A DNA stretch of 64,000 bases from Rhizobium herbae (GCF_017873135.1 NZ_JAGGJV010000008.1:62001-126000); one strand, 5' to 3'; numbered from the stretch's first letter, positions 45,477 through 56,725 are shown. The notes: generated by a model not told the origin, from the letters alone. Translations and numbers: made by a program.

Positions 45477-46364
45477 ATGCCGCTGCAATCCATGACAGGA
45501 TTTGCCCGCCGTGAGGGGACCTCCGGGCGCTATCGCTGGGCATGGGAATTGCGCTCGGTCAACGGCAAGGGGCTCGATCTCAGGCTGCGGCTGCCGACAG
45601 GCACCGAACATCTGGAGACCGAGGTGCGCAAGCTGGCGGCAGAGAGCTTTTCGCGTGGCAATATGCAGGTCAATCTCAGCGTCAGCGCCAGCGAGGCCGG
45701 TGTCGAAACCGTCGTCAATCAAAACGCTCTGGCCGCCGTCCTATCGTTGCGCGAGCAGTTGCGCGACGTCATCGATCCGGCTCCGCTGCGCCTCGACACG
45801 CTGCTTTCCATTCGCGGCATTGTCGATTTCCGCGAGCCGGAGGAGCGGGAGGGCGAGCGCGCCGCGCGTGATGCGGACCTGCTTTCCGGACTGCGGCTGG
45901 CGCTCTCCGACATGACATCCATGCGCGAAAGCGAAGGGTCGGCGCTCTATGGGGTTCTTCTCGAGCAGGTCGACAGAATCGAACTGCTGGCCCGTGAGAT
46001 CGAAGCGGACCCGTCCCGCAGCGTGACGTCGATCACAATCCGACTTGCCAGCCAGGTGGCGCTGGTGATGGACGGCGGCTCGATGGTCGATCAGGACCGC
46101 CTCTACGGCGAAGTGGCGCTGCTGGCGGCCAAGGCGGATATCCGCGAGGAGATCGATCGCCTGCGCACCCATGTCACGGCCGCCCGCGATCTTTTGAAGA
46201 AAGGCGGCCCGGTCGGCCGCAAACTCGATTTCCTTTCCCAGGAATTTAACCGCGAATCAAATACCATCTGTTCCAAGTCGAATGCCGCGACGGTCACCGC
46301 CGCCGGTATCGAACTGAAGGTCGTCATCGACCAGTTCCGTGAACAGGTCCAAAATCTGGAGTGA
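45477..46364 (+). CDS. yicC: YicC/YloC family endoribonuclease
   Basis: The 295-residue product begins [14 protein letters not shown] and has the YicC landmarks [17 protein letters not shown] and, at the end, [25 protein letters not shown] sequence (positions about 243-263). Family members are recently characterised ribonucleases that act on some small RNAs. GGAGGAG precedes the start. It is coupled to gmk, as in many bacteria: the stop lies two bases before the gmk ATG. Confidence 0.93.
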   Translation: MPLQSMTGFARREGTSGRYRWAWELRSVNGKGLDLRLRLPTGTEHLETEVRKLAAESFSRGNMQVNLSVSASEAGVETVVNQNALAAVLSLREQLRDVIDPAPLRLDTLLSIRGIVDFREPEEREGERAARDADLLSGLRLALSDMTSMRESEGSALYGVLLEQVDRIELLAREIEADPSRSVTSITIRLASQVALVMDGGSMVDQDRLYGEVALLAAKADIREEIDRLRTHVTAARDLLKKGGPVGRKLDFLSQEFNRESNTICSKSNAATVTAAGIELKVVIDQFREQVQNLE

Positions 46365-46366
46365 CC

Positions 46367-47023
46367 ATGAGCCCGCCATCTTCCAAAGCCATTCAGCGCC
46401 GCGGCCTCATGCTGGTGATTTCCTCGCCATCGGGCGCCGGAAAGTCGACGATTGCGCGAAACCTGCTCGAAGCCGATCCGCATATGAGCATCTCCGTCAG
46501 CGTCACGACGCGCAAGCGCCGGCCGAGCGAGATCGAGGGCCGTCACTACTTCTTCAAGTCGATCCGCGAGTTCGAGGGACTGCGCCAGACGGATGCACTG
46601 CTGGAATGGGCTGAGGTTCACGGCAATTTCTACGGTACGCCGCGTGACGCCGTGGAAGCTGCGATGTCGCAAGGGCAGGACATGCTGTTCGATATCGACT
46701 GGCAGGGCGCCCAGCAGCTTCAGGAAAAGATGGGCGGCGATGTCGTGTCGATCTTCATCCTGCCGCCGACCATGGCCGAACTGCAATCCCGCCTGCACCG
46801 CCGCGCCGAGGATAGCGAAGAGGTCATCGCCACGCGGCTGGCCAATTCCCGCGCCGAGATCGAGCACTGGCTGGAATACGACTATATCGTCGTCAACGAG
46901 GATCTCGACAGCGCCTTTGCCTCCGTCCAGGCCATCGTCGAGGCGGAACGCCTGCGCCGCGACCGGCGCCCGGGCTTGTTCGAGTTCGTCAACGGGCTTT
47001 TGACGGAAACGCCGAAGCTGTAA
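46367..47023 (+). CDS. gmk: Guanylate kinase
   Basis: Gmk phosphorylates GMP to GDP. The 218-residue product has the P-loop SPSGAGKST (20-28), [18 protein letters not shown] for GMP binding and the lid region [15 protein letters not shown] 46367 with GGAG five bases upstream is preferred to the overlapping GTG 46361. It follows yicC and is probably co-transcribed with it. Confidence 0.96.
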   Translation: MSPPSSKAIQRRGLMLVISSPSGAGKSTIARNLLEADPHMSISVSVTTRKRRPSEIEGRHYFFKSIREFEGLRQTDALLEWAEVHGNFYGTPRDAVEAAMSQGQDMLFDIDWQGAQQLQEKMGGDVVSIFILPPTMAELQSRLHRRAEDSEEVIATRLANSRAEIEHWLEYDYIVVNEDLDSAFASVQAIVEAERLRRDRRPGLFEFVNGLLTETPKL

Positions 47024-47035
47024 GCGCGCGGTACG

Positions 47036-47170
47036 CTCCCTCTTCTCCCCAGCGGGGAGAAGGTGGCCCGGAGGGCCGGATGAGGGGGCCAAACACTCAG
47101 AATGTGCCGAACCGCCCCCTCATCGCCTCGCATACCCTCAGCACTTCTCCCCGCGGGGGAGAAGAGGGAG
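47036..47170. repeat. Mosaic palindromic repeat between gmk and rsmA
   Basis: The outer arms CTCCCTCTTCTCCCC (47036-47050) and its exact reverse complement (47156-47170) enclose local hairpins (CTTCTCCCC/GGGGAGAAG; GGCCC/GGGCC) and inner arms GATGAGGGGG/CCCCCTCATC. It is a third sequence type of the same mosaic design and lies between the convergent genes gmk and rsmA. Confidence 0.85.
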
Positions 47171-47261
47171 ACCGGAGTTGGCGCATGAAATCCGTAGGTT
47201 AAAACTGCACTCGTAGTGACGTTGGCAGGGTCGAACCCGGAGGCTCGCTGTCAGGCTGCAT

Positions 47262-48089
47262 TCAAAGGCAATTCGCCAGCCGGCAGAACTCTTCCACCGA
47301 AAGCGTTTCAGCCCGCCGCTTCGGATCGATTTCGGCTCTTGCGAGCAGCGCTTCCCCGCCGATCGATTTGACGCTCTGGCGCAGCATCTTGCGGCGCTGG
47401 CCGAAGGCGGCCATCGTCACTTTTTCGAGGTCCGCAGCCGAGCAGGGGATCGGGTTTGCACGCGGCTCGAGATGCACCACCGACGAGGTGACCTTCGGCG
47501 GCGGCGAGAAGGCCTGCGGCGGCACGTCGAAAGCCATGCGCGCCTCCGTCCGCCAGCCGCAGAGCACGCCAAGGCGGCCGTAATGGTCGTCGTCGGCATC
47601 GGCCACGATGCGCAGACCGACCTCGCGCTGGAACATCAGCGTCATCGACTGGTAGAACGGCGGCCATGCCTTCGGTAAAAGCCAGTTGACCAGCAATTGC
47701 GTGCCGACATTGTAAGGCAGATTGGCAATGATCTTGACCGGGCCTTGCGCGACGAGTTCCTCGAACGGCGTCTTCAGCGCATCGCCTTCGATCACGTCGA
47801 GGCGCCCGGGATAGAAATCGGCGATTTCGGCAAGGGCCGGCAGGCAGCGGGAATCCCGCTCGATCGCAATGACCTTTTTGGCGCCAAGCGACAGGATGGC
47901 ACGGGTGAGACCGCCGGGACCGGGCCCGACCTCGATCACTGTCGCGTCTTCGAGCGGACCGGCCGTGCGGGCGATCTTCTGGGTGAGGTTGAGGTCGAGC
48001 AGAAAATTCTGGCCGAGCGCCTTCCTGGCGTCGAGGCCATGGCGGGCGATAACATCGCGCAGCGGCGGCAGTCCGTCGATCGCCGCCAT
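47262..48089 (-). CDS. rsmA: 16S rRNA (adenine(1518)-N(6)/adenine(1519)-N(6))-dimethyltransferase
   Basis: RsmA (KsgA) dimethylates two adenines near the 3' end of 16S rRNA late in 30S assembly. The 275-residue product has ALGQNFL, the SAM site [12 protein letters not shown] (51-62), ERD (77-79) and the catalytic NLPY (123-126). Its ATG overlaps the pdxA stop (TGATG). Confidence 0.96.
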   Translation of the reverse strand: MAAIDGLPPLRDVIARHGLDARKALGQNFLLDLNLTQKIARTAGPLEDATVIEVGPGPGGLTRAILSLGAKKVIAIERDSRCLPALAEIADFYPGRLDVIEGDALKTPFEELVAQGPVKIIANLPYNVGTQLLVNWLLPKAWPPFYQSMTLMFQREVGLRIVADADDDHYGRLGVLCGWRTEARMAFDVPPQAFSPPPKVTSSVVHLEPRANPIPCSAADLEKVTMAAFGQRRKMLRQSVKSIGGEALLARAEIDPKRRAETLSVEEFCRLANCL

Positions 48090-49117
48090 CAGCTTTGGCT
48101 CCGCAAGGCATTGTCGGCCAGTTGCTGCGCCATCCGGAGTGCTGCCAGCAGGCTGTCGGCGCGGGCAATGCCCTTGGCCGCCAGGCTGAACGCCGTGCCG
48201 TGATCCGGCGAGGTGCGAATGAAAGGCAGGCCGAGCGTGACATTGACGCTGTCGTCGAAGCCGAACGCCTTGGCAGGGATCAGCGCCTGATCATGATACA
48301 TGCAGATCGCCACGTCATAGGTTGCGCGGGCGCGATCGTGGAACATCGTGTCGGCGGGCAGGGGGCCGGTGATATCGACGCCCTCGGATTTCAGCCGCTC
48401 GATGACCGGGCGGATGATCGCATCGTCTTCCAGACCCAGCGCGCCGTTTTCGCCGGCATGCGGGTTGAGACCCGCGACGGCGACACGCGGAGAGGCGAGC
48501 CCGAAGCGGTCGCGAAGGTCGCTCACGGTGATCGCGCAGGTCCGGTAGATCAGGTCGGAGGTCAGTTGCGCCGGCACATCCTTCAAGGGGATGTGGATCG
48601 TCACCGGAACGGCCATCAGTTTGGGTCCGGCGAGCATCATCACGGGCAGCAACGGCTTGCCGGTCAGGCGCTGCCCGATATCGGCGAGAAATTCGGTATG
48701 CCCGGGGAACTGGAAGCCAGCGTCGTAGAGGACGGATTTGGCGATCGGATTGGTGACGATGGCAGACGTGGCCCCCTCCATCGTCAGCCGGACGGCCGTT
48801 TCGATGGCGCCGGTGATCGCGCCGGCGTTGGCGGAGTCCGGCTGGCCAGGCGTGACAGGGGACGCGCAGGGGACCGGAAGCACCGGCAGCGCGTCACGAA
48901 AGGCGGTTACAGCCCCGGTGCAATCCGTTTCGCGGATCGCAACGTCGCAGCCGAGGAGACGGGCGCGGTCGGCAAGCGCCGCGGGGTCGCCGATCAGGAT
49001 GAAGGGTGGTGTCTGCCAGGCCTGCCTGTTCATCCAGACGGCAAGGCTGATGTCGAGGCCGATCCCTGCCGGATCGCCCATGGTCAGGGCGAGCGGCCTG
49101 TCGCGCATTGGAGGCAT
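48089..49117 (-). CDS. pdxA: 4-hydroxythreonine-4-phosphate dehydrogenase
   Basis: PdxA is a step of the DXP-dependent pyridoxal phosphate pathway. The 342-residue product has the start [21 protein letters not shown], the metal and substrate histidines, AGLNPHAGE(NG) and [13 protein letters not shown] 49117 lies 10 bases after the surA stop; an open frame extending further upstream is not needed. The pdxA-rsmA pair next to surA and lptD is conserved in proteobacteria. Confidence 0.95.
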   Translation of the reverse strand: MPPMRDRPLALTMGDPAGIGLDISLAVWMNRQAWQTPPFILIGDPAALADRARLLGCDVAIRETDCTGAVTAFRDALPVLPVPCASPVTPGQPDSANAGAITGAIETAVRLTMEGATSAIVTNPIAKSVLYDAGFQFPGHTEFLADIGQRLTGKPLLPVMMLAGPKLMAVPVTIHIPLKDVPAQLTSDLIYRTCAITVSDLRDRFGLASPRVAVAGLNPHAGENGALGLEDDAIIRPVIERLKSEGVDITGPLPADTMFHDRARATYDVAICMYHDQALIPAKAFGFDDSVNVTLGLPFIRTSPDHGTAFSLAAKGIARADSLLAALRMAQQLADNALRSQS

Positions 49118-49127
49118 GAGGACGCGG

Positions 49128-50072
49128 CTACTTTTCGACGATCTGCGCCTTCTTGCGCAGTTCCTCGATATACTTCTTGCTGTTCGGATCTTCGCCATCC
49201 TGCTTCTTGCCGAGGTCTTCGGCGCGGAAAACCATTTCAGCGGCGAGATCGTCGGAAACCTGACGCTTCTTGCAGATGGCGAGATACTCGACGCCCCTGT
49301 CGGTCACGCGGGTTCCGGTCGTGGTGCCGTCGCCGGCCTTTTCGATCAACGGTTTCCAGTCGGCGGGAAGTTCCTGTGCCATCATGCGGCCAAGGTTGCG
49401 GATCGAGACGTCCCGCATCGTGGCGGCAAAGACCTTGGCCTGATCGCAGCCGGGATATTTCTCGCGCGAGGCATTGGCTTCCGCCTGGCGCTTGCCGATG
49501 ATGGCGTTGCGCTTGGAGGCCGGCACGACGAAGATCACCTGCTGCAGGAAATATTCCGTCGTCACCGGCTTGTTGCCGCCGTTTTCCTGCATGCGCCGGA
49601 CGAGATCCTCGTTCGAAAGGCGTCCGCCACCGCCACCGCCGCCGAAACGGGCATTGACGACGCGCGGCCAGCTCATGGCAACGGCGACATAGTTTCTGAA
49701 GTGGTCGATGCCGACGCCGGCCTGGTCGAGAACATGCGACAGCTGTTCCACCGTCAACTTGTTGCCGGCGGCAAAACGCCCGACGGCGCCGTCGACCTCC
49801 GTCGTGCTGACGGAAGCGCCGACCCTCAAAACTTCCTCTCGCTTCAGGGATTCGTCAATCATCTGCTGGCGGGCGGCATCCGCGCCGCCGCTCTGCCGCT
49901 GCAGCCGCATGAAGGCGGCGCGTTTGGCGATATCTCCGGATGTGATGGGCGCACCGTTGACGACGGCGACCACCTTGCTTGCGGCGAAGGCCGCCGGCGC
50001 GGAGGCAAATGCCAGGCCGCAGGCAAGGATCATTGCCGAAACCGTGCGCGTGATCGAAAGTTTCCCGCCCAT
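49128..50072 (-). CDS. surA: SurA-like periplasmic chaperone
   Basis: The 314-residue product has a Sec signal peptide (about 1-30, cleavage after AAFA) and a SurA N-terminal domain ([37 protein letters not shown]), which binds unfolded outer-membrane proteins. The region that holds parvulin isomerase domains in E. coli SurA is short and strongly diverged, so isomerase activity is doubtful. Its place directly after lptD, a classic SurA client, supports the call. Confidence 0.87.
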   Translation of the reverse strand: MGGKLSITRTVSAMILACGLAFASAPAAFAASKVVAVVNGAPITSGDIAKRAAFMRLQRQSGGADAARQQMIDESLKREEVLRVGASVSTTEVDGAVGRFAAGNKLTVEQLSHVLDQAGVGIDHFRNYVAVAMSWPRVVNARFGGGGGGGRLSNEDLVRRMQENGGNKPVTTEYFLQQVIFVVPASKRNAIIGKRQAEANASREKYPGCDQAKVFAATMRDVSIRNLGRMMAQELPADWKPLIEKAGDGTTTGTRVTDRGVEYLAICKKRQVSDDLAAEMVFRAEDLGKKQDGEDPNSKKYIEELRKKAQIVEK

Positions 50073-50306
50073 TCCCTATCCTTTTCGTTTTCCGCCGAAC
50101 GTGACGTGTCCGGAGGCCATGGTCTTCAGGCCAAACGCCGTCGTCCTGCGCATTTTCTTTGCAAGGATGCATAATACATGCGGCCGAACAATGACAAGGC
50201 CTGCCGATCACAGCAAATAGCGGTTTCCGCTGTCGTTCACCTGCGGCAATGCTTTTGAGGTGCGATTGCCGCAGGTGTGGAGAGAACGCCGTGGCAGCGG
50301 CGTGTC

Positions 50307-52640
50307 TCAGTTCAAGCCGTCGAATTTCGTATCGCCGACGTCGATGTCGCCGAGTGTACGGAAGCTGATGCGTGCGCCGATCGACCAGTCGTTGGCGACG
50401 GACTGATCGGTATCGCGCTCTTCCTTATAGACGAGCGAGAAGATCGTATCCCGGTCGTCATAGGTGATGCCGACGCCGTTGCGGGTAATGACATTGCTGT
50501 TCAGGTCGTAGGTGACCGATCCGAACACCGACCAGTAGTCGGCGAACTTGTAGGCCGCGGCCGTCTGGATTTCATCCTGGTCGCTTGTCGATCCATAGAG
50601 CGGTTGCGCCTGAATGCTGGTGTAGGTGACGGCCGTCTGCCAGAGGATACCCTGGTAACCCACAGTGGCATCGGCCCGCCGCATATCGAAATTGCTCTCG
50701 TCGAAACGGCTGCTGAAGCTTGCGGTCAAGCCGGAGGGCGCGTCGATGCCGACCATGGCCACGTAATCGGAGCGATCGGTTTCCAGGCCGGAATCGGATC
50801 CGGCCTTGACCAGGTCGTCGGTTGCAAAGGAATTCAGCCCGCCGAGATGGAAGGATTGGCCGGCAATCGCCCGGACGGCGTAACCGTTGCCGAGCGCGCC
50901 GGTATAGCGGAAGCCGAGATTGGCCCGCGTTCCGCCTTCGATGCGGTCATAGCCCGAGAACTTGTCGCGGTCGAACAGCGATGTCGCGTCGAAGACGAAG
51001 CTCTGGGCGTCCTCGTTCGGCAAGCCGCCGGCATATTCCTCGTCCGGACGGGCAAAGACCTGGGCGATCGGCTCGAGGATATGGCTGCTGTACTCGGTGG
51101 TCATCAGGATCGGGTAGCGGGCATCGATACCGGCTGTCAGCATGCGCCGCGTGGCGGCATCATCGTCATAGTAGTTGCCTGTATAGCCGCCGCCCGGATC
51201 GGACATGGTTGTTCCGATCGCATCGCCGCGGGCGGCAAGGATCGGCGTCAGCGACAGGCCGCCCGGGATGATGAAATTGCGCTTCCATTCCAGCTCGGCG
51301 CTCAGGCGGTGGTACGTGCCGTCGAGGCCGGGAAAGCGATCGACCACACCCGGTATCGTCAATTCGTCCTGACGGTTGCGGTTGATATTGGTCAGGTTGA
51401 CATCGGCCGTCAGTTCGCCACCGAACACCGGCTGGGGGTGCGTATAGGAATAGTCGAGAACCTGGGCCACGGCCTGCTTGTTTTCGGCCAGGCTGTTCGG
51501 ATCGGCATCCTGGATGTCGAAATAGAAGGCGCGCGCGTCGAAATAATTGCGCTTGCCGAGACCGGTCAGGTAGGCCTGATTGGTCAGGGTCGTGCCGTCG
51601 AAGGTCGACAGCTCATAGGTCTTGGCGAAGTTGTTGTCGCTCTGCACCAGCACGTCCCAGCCGAACGTCCAGCGTGGATTGATCTCGAACTTCGCCTGGG
51701 AGCCGATCATGCCGCGGTTGGTTTCCTGGGCGTCGACGGTGTTGCCGGTAAAGCTGCCACGGTTCAGCTGGCTGATGCCGGCCATGCTGAGAACATGTTC
51801 GCCGTTTTCGAAGCGCTGGCGGAATTCGCCCTGAAGCAGGAATCCCTGACGGGTCAGGCCGGTTGCCGTCACTGTCGCATCCATATAGGGCGAAATCGCC
51901 CAGTAATAGGGAATGCTGACGCCGGCACCGAGCTTCTGGGTGTAGCGGAAACTCGGAAACAGGAAGCCGCTCTTGCGCTTGACCGTCTGGTCGGGAACCT
52001 CGAGGACCGGCAGGAAGAGGATCGGCTTGCCGAACAGCTCGAATTTGGCGTTCTCCATGCGAATCGTATGGGTCTTGCCGTTCTGGACGATACGCTGCGC
52101 CTTGACGTGCCAGAGCGAGCGATGATCGGGATTGGTCGCGCAGGGCGTGCAGGCGGTGTAGACGGCATTGTTGAGGATCATCTCCTCGCCGTTGCGCCGC
52201 TCACCGCTCACCGCTGCGAGTTTTGTCAGGTCGGTGGTTTCGACGCGCAGCCTTTCGATGAAGCCGTTGCCGAAGTCATCGGTCACGTCCATCTGGTCTG
52301 CATAGACCTTGTTGCCGCCCGGCTCGATCAGCTCGATTTCACCGGTCGCAATAATGCGCCCGGTCTTCTGGCTGTATTCGACCTGCTGGGCGACCATCTG
52401 GTAGCCGCCATAATTGATCTGCACGGCGCCGCGCACGATCACACGCTCGGCGTCCTTGTTGTAGACAAGCTCGTTGGCCGACAGAAGCATCTTGGCGTCT
52501 TCTGGCATTTTCGGATTGAACGAATCGATATTGGTGTCTTGTGCCCATGCGGGAGCGATCGGAGTAAACGTTTGGAACGCAACACCTGAAAGCAGAATGG
52601 CCGCCAGCAGCCTGATATGTTTGCGGTTGCCTGCCGCCAC
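50307..52640 (-). CDS. lptD: LPS-assembly protein LptD
   Basis: LptD is the outer-membrane barrel that inserts lipopolysaccharide into the outer leaflet. The 777-residue product has a signal peptide (cleaved near AWA33), an LptA-like OstA domain (about 45-160) and the large C-terminal barrel domain. The Cys pair in ACTPCATNP is seen near residue 170. It starts with GTG at 52640, sharing one base with the lptG stop, which indicates translational coupling. The minus-strand order lptF-lptG-lptD-surA is typical of alphaproteobacteria. Confidence 0.94.
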   Translation of the reverse strand: MAAGNRKHIRLLAAILLSGVAFQTFTPIAPAWAQDTNIDSFNPKMPEDAKMLLSANELVYNKDAERVIVRGAVQINYGGYQMVAQQVEYSQKTGRIIATGEIELIEPGGNKVYADQMDVTDDFGNGFIERLRVETTDLTKLAAVSGERRNGEEMILNNAVYTACTPCATNPDHRSLWHVKAQRIVQNGKTHTIRMENAKFELFGKPILFLPVLEVPDQTVKRKSGFLFPSFRYTQKLGAGVSIPYYWAISPYMDATVTATGLTRQGFLLQGEFRQRFENGEHVLSMAGISQLNRGSFTGNTVDAQETNRGMIGSQAKFEINPRWTFGWDVLVQSDNNFAKTYELSTFDGTTLTNQAYLTGLGKRNYFDARAFYFDIQDADPNSLAENKQAVAQVLDYSYTHPQPVFGGELTADVNLTNINRNRQDELTIPGVVDRFPGLDGTYHRLSAELEWKRNFIIPGGLSLTPILAARGDAIGTTMSDPGGGYTGNYYDDDAATRRMLTAGIDARYPILMTTEYSSHILEPIAQVFARPDEEYAGGLPNEDAQSFVFDATSLFDRDKFSGYDRIEGGTRANLGFRYTGALGNGYAVRAIAGQSFHLGGLNSFATDDLVKAGSDSGLETDRSDYVAMVGIDAPSGLTASFSSRFDESNFDMRRADATVGYQGILWQTAVTYTSIQAQPLYGSTSDQDEIQTAAAYKFADYWSVFGSVTYDLNSNVITRNGVGITYDDRDTIFSLVYKEERDTDQSVANDWSIGARISFRTLGDIDVGDTKFDGLN

Positions 52641-53725
52641 TAGCCGTCCTCCTCATGCAATAGAATCGTCGAGCCCAGCGCCATCGCTACAACAACTGGC
52701 AACCAGGCTGCAACGAACGGAGGCACAATGCCGCTGCTCCCGAATGCTTTTACAAGCACGGTGACGACATAAAGCACGAAGCCCGACAGGATTCCACCGA
52801 GAATTACCGGTCTCGATTGGTTAAACCGGCTAAATTTTAACGAGACGCTTGCAGCGATCAATGTCATTGCGACCAGAAGCAGTGGAAGCGAAAGCATGGA
52901 GTGGAATTGGGTTTCCATGCCGTAGGTCGGGAAGCCGAACGACTTTGCCACTTCGATCTTGCGTCTAAGGTCGAAAAACTGAATGGAATCAGCCTTCGTC
53001 AACGTTTCCTGAACGAATTCCGGTTTCAGATGCGTCGGCAGCTGTACCGCTGCGAGACGCTGCGGCAGCTGCCCGTTGCGCGTTTCCGTCACACCGTTAA
53101 GAAGCCAGTAACCATCTTCCAGTTTTGCTGTTGCCGCATCCTGTCTCGAAACGATCGTACCAAGCGGATCGAAATGGATCACCGTGACGTTGACCAGCGT
53201 CCTGCCCTCGTCCTGAACGGACCGGGCGCCGATGATCGTATCGTCTTTCCCATAGATCTGGCGAAGCCAGGGGATCGAGATCGCCGAGACGGCGGAAGAC
53301 GAGCTTCCCCATTTTGCCTCGAGCGCTTCGGCCTGCTTGGTGCCCCATGCGGCGATCGGATTGAGCGCGATCACCGCCAGGATGCCGAACAGGAAGGCGC
53401 CGATGACGAAGGGCTGCAGGAACTGCCAGACGGAAATGCCCGCTGCGCGCGCGACCACAAGCTCATAGCGGCGATTAAGCGAGATCAGGGCCGCCATGCC
53501 GGCAAACAGTGCGACGAACGGCACCGTCTGCTGCAGGATCATCGGAATGCGGAACGTCGTCATCAAAAGGGCGCCGGTGACCGAATAGTGCGGCAGCTGC
53601 GACATGCGGTTCGAAAGTTCGCTGAAATCGATGATGAAGATCAAGGAGAAGATGCCGGCGAGGAACCAGAACGTGGTTATCGCGTAGCGCCTGAAAAAAT
53701 AACGCCCGAGCGTCGTGAATATCAT
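52640..53725 (-). CDS. lptG: LPS export ABC transporter permease LptG
   Basis: LptG is one of the two permeases that, with LptB, extract LPS from the inner membrane. The 361-residue protein has three N-terminal and three C-terminal membrane helices around a periplasmic beta-jellyroll (about 135-260). MIFTTLGRYFFRRYAITTFW at the start and the helix with LPHYSVTGALLMTTFRIP are typical. Its ATG overlaps the lptF stop (ATGA). Confidence 0.93.
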   Translation of the reverse strand: MIFTTLGRYFFRRYAITTFWFLAGIFSLIFIIDFSELSNRMSQLPHYSVTGALLMTTFRIPMILQQTVPFVALFAGMAALISLNRRYELVVARAAGISVWQFLQPFVIGAFLFGILAVIALNPIAAWGTKQAEALEAKWGSSSSAVSAISIPWLRQIYGKDDTIIGARSVQDEGRTLVNVTVIHFDPLGTIVSRQDAATAKLEDGYWLLNGVTETRNGQLPQRLAAVQLPTHLKPEFVQETLTKADSIQFFDLRRKIEVAKSFGFPTYGMETQFHSMLSLPLLLVAMTLIAASVSLKFSRFNQSRPVILGGILSGFVLYVVTVLVKAFGSSGIVPPFVAAWLPVVVAMALGSTILLHEEDG

Positions 53726-54897
53726 GGAGCCTTGTTCCCGTCAGATGCAGGTGCTGCCTTGGTCAGGCGCAGGCGAACCAGGATCTCCTTGACCTTCTGC
53801 TCCAGAGTGATCGGAATTTCAAGCCGCCTGTTTCCCAGAAGCTGTTGTATCGCCAGATAACCGGTGATGAGCGGGATCAGATACATGATCAGAATGAAGG
53901 GACGCGATTCCTCCGCGCTGTTTGCGGCGTAAAACGTCATCCAGCGGATGAACAGGCAGGTCAGCAACGCCGTGATCATCGGATGCACGCGCGCTTCGCG
54001 GTGCGACCGTGCGTCACTGCTGACGACCAGCGCGACCAGCGCGAAAAGCAGCGGGTAAATCCATTCCGTGAACCGGCGATGCAATTCCGCCTCGAAGGAC
54101 ATAGGATCTTTCAGGTAGATCGGATCCTTCGGGTCCGGATTCATGAGGAAGGGCAGGTCGCGGTCCTTCGCACGGATCGTGGCTTGGCCCGCTGACTTCG
54201 TCATGTCGGTCAGGTCGAAGGCGTAACTGTCGAATTTGATGATCGAGACGTTGCCGTCAGGCAGTTTGCGATGCACCTCGCCGTCCTTCATCACCAACGC
54301 CGTTCCGCTCTCGTCGACGGCACCTTCGCGCGCATAATAGACGAGCTCATAGGCGGGATCGCGCGAATCGGCGACGAAGATTCCATGCAACACGCCGCCG
54401 CTGCGCCGGGAGGCCACCTGCACATAAAGGCCGTCGCCGATCTTGCGGAAGGTATTTTCCTGGACGATCGACGACAACAGGTCGGCATGCGCGGTGGCGA
54501 TCATCTTGCGCACGGCCGTACGTGAATAGGGCTCGACGAAGTTGTCGACGGTGAAGGACAAGACGCTGAGCGCAACGCCGAGATAGAGAATCGGGCGGAT
54601 GATCGTCATGCGCGAGGCGCCGGCGGCGTTCAGAACAGTCAACTCGGAATCCGCGTTCATGGCCGTCAGCGTCTGCGCCACGCCGATAACCAGCGCGAAA
54701 GGCAGAATGAGCGGGATGATCGTCGGCAGGATAAGCGTTGCCAGGCGCATGAAGGCAAAGATCGACTGACCGCTGTCCGTTACCAGATTGACGCTCGTCA
54801 ACGCCTGGGTCGTCCAGACGATCGCCATCAGCGGCAGGAGCGTGACAAGGAACATGCCCGTTGCCCGCTTCAGGATATAGCGTTCGATCAATTTCAT
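53722..54897 (-). CDS. lptF: LPS export ABC transporter permease LptF
   Basis: LptF is the partner permease of LptG. The 391-residue product begins MKLIERYILKRATGMFLVTL and has the same 3+3 helix layout with a periplasmic domain, plus the LNAAGASRMTIIRPIL loop that contacts LptB. ATG 54897 is the family start; the frame upstream of it is not plausible protein. It is the first gene of the operon lptF-lptG-lptD-surA-pdxA-rsmA. Confidence 0.93.
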   Translation of the reverse strand: MKLIERYILKRATGMFLVTLLPLMAIVWTTQALTSVNLVTDSGQSIFAFMRLATLILPTIIPLILPFALVIGVAQTLTAMNADSELTVLNAAGASRMTIIRPILYLGVALSVLSFTVDNFVEPYSRTAVRKMIATAHADLLSSIVQENTFRKIGDGLYVQVASRRSGGVLHGIFVADSRDPAYELVYYAREGAVDESGTALVMKDGEVHRKLPDGNVSIIKFDSYAFDLTDMTKSAGQATIRAKDRDLPFLMNPDPKDPIYLKDPMSFEAELHRRFTEWIYPLLFALVALVVSSDARSHREARVHPMITALLTCLFIRWMTFYAANSAEESRPFILIMYLIPLITGYLAIQQLLGNRRLEIPITLEQKVKEILVRLRLTKAAPASDGNKAP

Positions 54898-55220
54898 GCC
54901 TGGTCCTGGCCCATCTTCCCGCCGCTTGCCCGGTATGGCTTCGCCGGTACGCCTCTTGCCGGTTCGTCTGTCCCTATCGCGCTCATTGAACGGGTTTGCA
55001 AGTTTTCCACGACAACCAAATTGTAAAAGGGCAGGGCTAAGGCTCGGCAAAGAATGATGGTTAACAGCATGTAAACACAAGGGTGCGTCTTGCCAAGGCC
55101 ATCAAAACGAAGAAGGGTGCACGGACCTGTTTCCGGGCTTGCGGTTGATGGCGAATGTTTGCCACTGTAACCGCCATGTAACATACAGGCGTCCGCCTGG
55201 GGTCATTCTGGAGTCTCTTC
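54898..55220. other. Divergent intergenic region lptF/pepA
   Basis: These 323 bases should carry the promoters of the LPS-assembly operon and of pepA. A small palindrome CAGGCGTCCGCCTG lies at 55186-55199, about 20 bases before pepA. No gene is supported here. Confidence 0.5.
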
Positions 55221-56717
55221 ATGTCATTGAAATTCGAAATCGGTTTCAGCAAATCGGTACGCCTGTCCGGTGGCCTGGCGATCCTGCTCAAGACTCTTGA
55301 CGGAAAAGAGGCGGCCGGGACCGCGGAAGCCGATCCCGAAGCAATTCTTTCCAAGGCCGCGAGAATCGCCAAGTTCAAGGCGAAGTCGCTGAGTACGCTC
55401 GACGTGGTCGCGCCGCATGGATCGCCGGTCGATCGCATTCTTGTCCTCGGCCTCGGCGATGGTGCCAGCCTTGCCGCGCATGACTGGCTGAAGGCCGGTG
55501 GTGCCGCCGCGTCGAAAATCCGTGGTGCCGACAAGGTCGCGATATTCCTCGATGCGCCGGGCGTCGAGGTTTCCGGCAAGGCGGCCGCCGATTTCGCGCT
55601 CGGCATGGAGATGAATGCCTACAGCTTCGATACCTACAAGACGACGAAGAAGGACGACGACGACCAGAAGGGTCCGCCGAAGCCGGTGAAAGTGACGATC
55701 GTCACCGGTGCCGTCATTGCCGCCAAGAAGGCGGCGGTGAATTCGCAGGCGATCGCCGAAGGCGTCTTCATCGCTCGTGATCTGGTCAATGAACCCGCTA
55801 ATATCCTCGGCCCGGTCGAATTCGCGGCCAAGGCGAAGGAGCTGGAGAAGCTCGGCGTCGAGGTCGAAATCCTCACCGAGCGCGAAATGAAGAAGCTCGG
55901 CATGGGCGCGCTGCTGGGCGTGGCGCAGGGCTCGGTCCGGCCGCCGCGCCTGGCGGTCATGCAGTGGAAAGGTGGAAAACCGAAAGACAAGCCGGTGGCT
56001 TTTGTCGGCAAGGGCGTCGTTTTCGACAGTGGCGGTATTTCGATCAAGCCGGGCGCCGGCATGGAGGACATGAAGGGCGACATGGGTGGTGCCGCTGCCG
56101 TCACCGGCCTGATGCACGTTTTGGCAACGCGCAAGGCCAAGGCCAATGTGGTCGGGATCATCGGGCTCGTGGAAAACATGCCGGATGGCAATGCCCAGCG
56201 TCCGGGCGACATCGTCACCTCGATGTCCGGCCAGACGATCGAGATCATCAACACCGACGCCGAAGGCCGGCTCGTGCTCTGCGATGCGCTCTGGTATTGC
56301 AACGACCGCTTCAAGCCGCAGTTCATGGTCAATCTGGCGACGCTGACCGGCGCCGTCATGGTGGCGCTCGGCAGTCATCATGCCGGCCTGTTCACCAATG
56401 ACGACAGGCTTGCGGGACAACTGACGGCGGCGGGGCTGACGACGCAGGAACGGCTGTGGCGCCTGCCGCTCGGCAGGGAATATGACAAGATGATCGACAG
56501 CAAGTTCGCCGACATGAAGAACACCGGCGGCCGCTACGCCGGCTCGATCACCGCGGCGCAATTCCTCAAGCGCTTCGTCAAGGATACGCCCTGGGCGCAT
56601 CTGGATATCGCCGGCACCGCGATGGGCTCGCCCACCGACGAAGTCAACCAGTCCTGGGGCTCGGGCTTCGGCGTGCGTCTGCTGGATGAACTGATCCGCG
56701 CCAACTACGAGAGCTGA
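55221..56717 (+). CDS. pepA: Leucyl aminopeptidase
   Basis: This hexameric two-metal M17 enzyme removes N-terminal residues from peptides. The 498-residue product has [10 protein letters not shown], the metal-binding signature NTDAEGRL (344-351) and the C-terminal catalytic domain in full. GGAG stands eight bases before the ATG. PepA also binds DNA in some bacteria, which cannot be judged here. It precedes holC, a common pairing. Confidence 0.96.
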   Translation: MSLKFEIGFSKSVRLSGGLAILLKTLDGKEAAGTAEADPEAILSKAARIAKFKAKSLSTLDVVAPHGSPVDRILVLGLGDGASLAAHDWLKAGGAAASKIRGADKVAIFLDAPGVEVSGKAAADFALGMEMNAYSFDTYKTTKKDDDDQKGPPKPVKVTIVTGAVIAAKKAAVNSQAIAEGVFIARDLVNEPANILGPVEFAAKAKELEKLGVEVEILTEREMKKLGMGALLGVAQGSVRPPRLAVMQWKGGKPKDKPVAFVGKGVVFDSGGISIKPGAGMEDMKGDMGGAAAVTGLMHVLATRKAKANVVGIIGLVENMPDGNAQRPGDIVTSMSGQTIEIINTDAEGRLVLCDALWYCNDRFKPQFMVNLATLTGAVMVALGSHHAGLFTNDDRLAGQLTAAGLTTQERLWRLPLGREYDKMIDSKFADMKNTGGRYAGSITAAQFLKRFVKDTPWAHLDIAGTAMGSPTDEVNQSWGSGFGVRLLDELIRANYES

Positions 56718-56725
56718 TCTGAACC

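Noticed and set aside
50277..52589. A 770-codon open frame antisense to lptD
   Set aside because: It lies wholly opposite a convincing lptD, has the low-complexity composition of a GC-rich shadow frame, no signal or domain, and no ribosome binding site of note.
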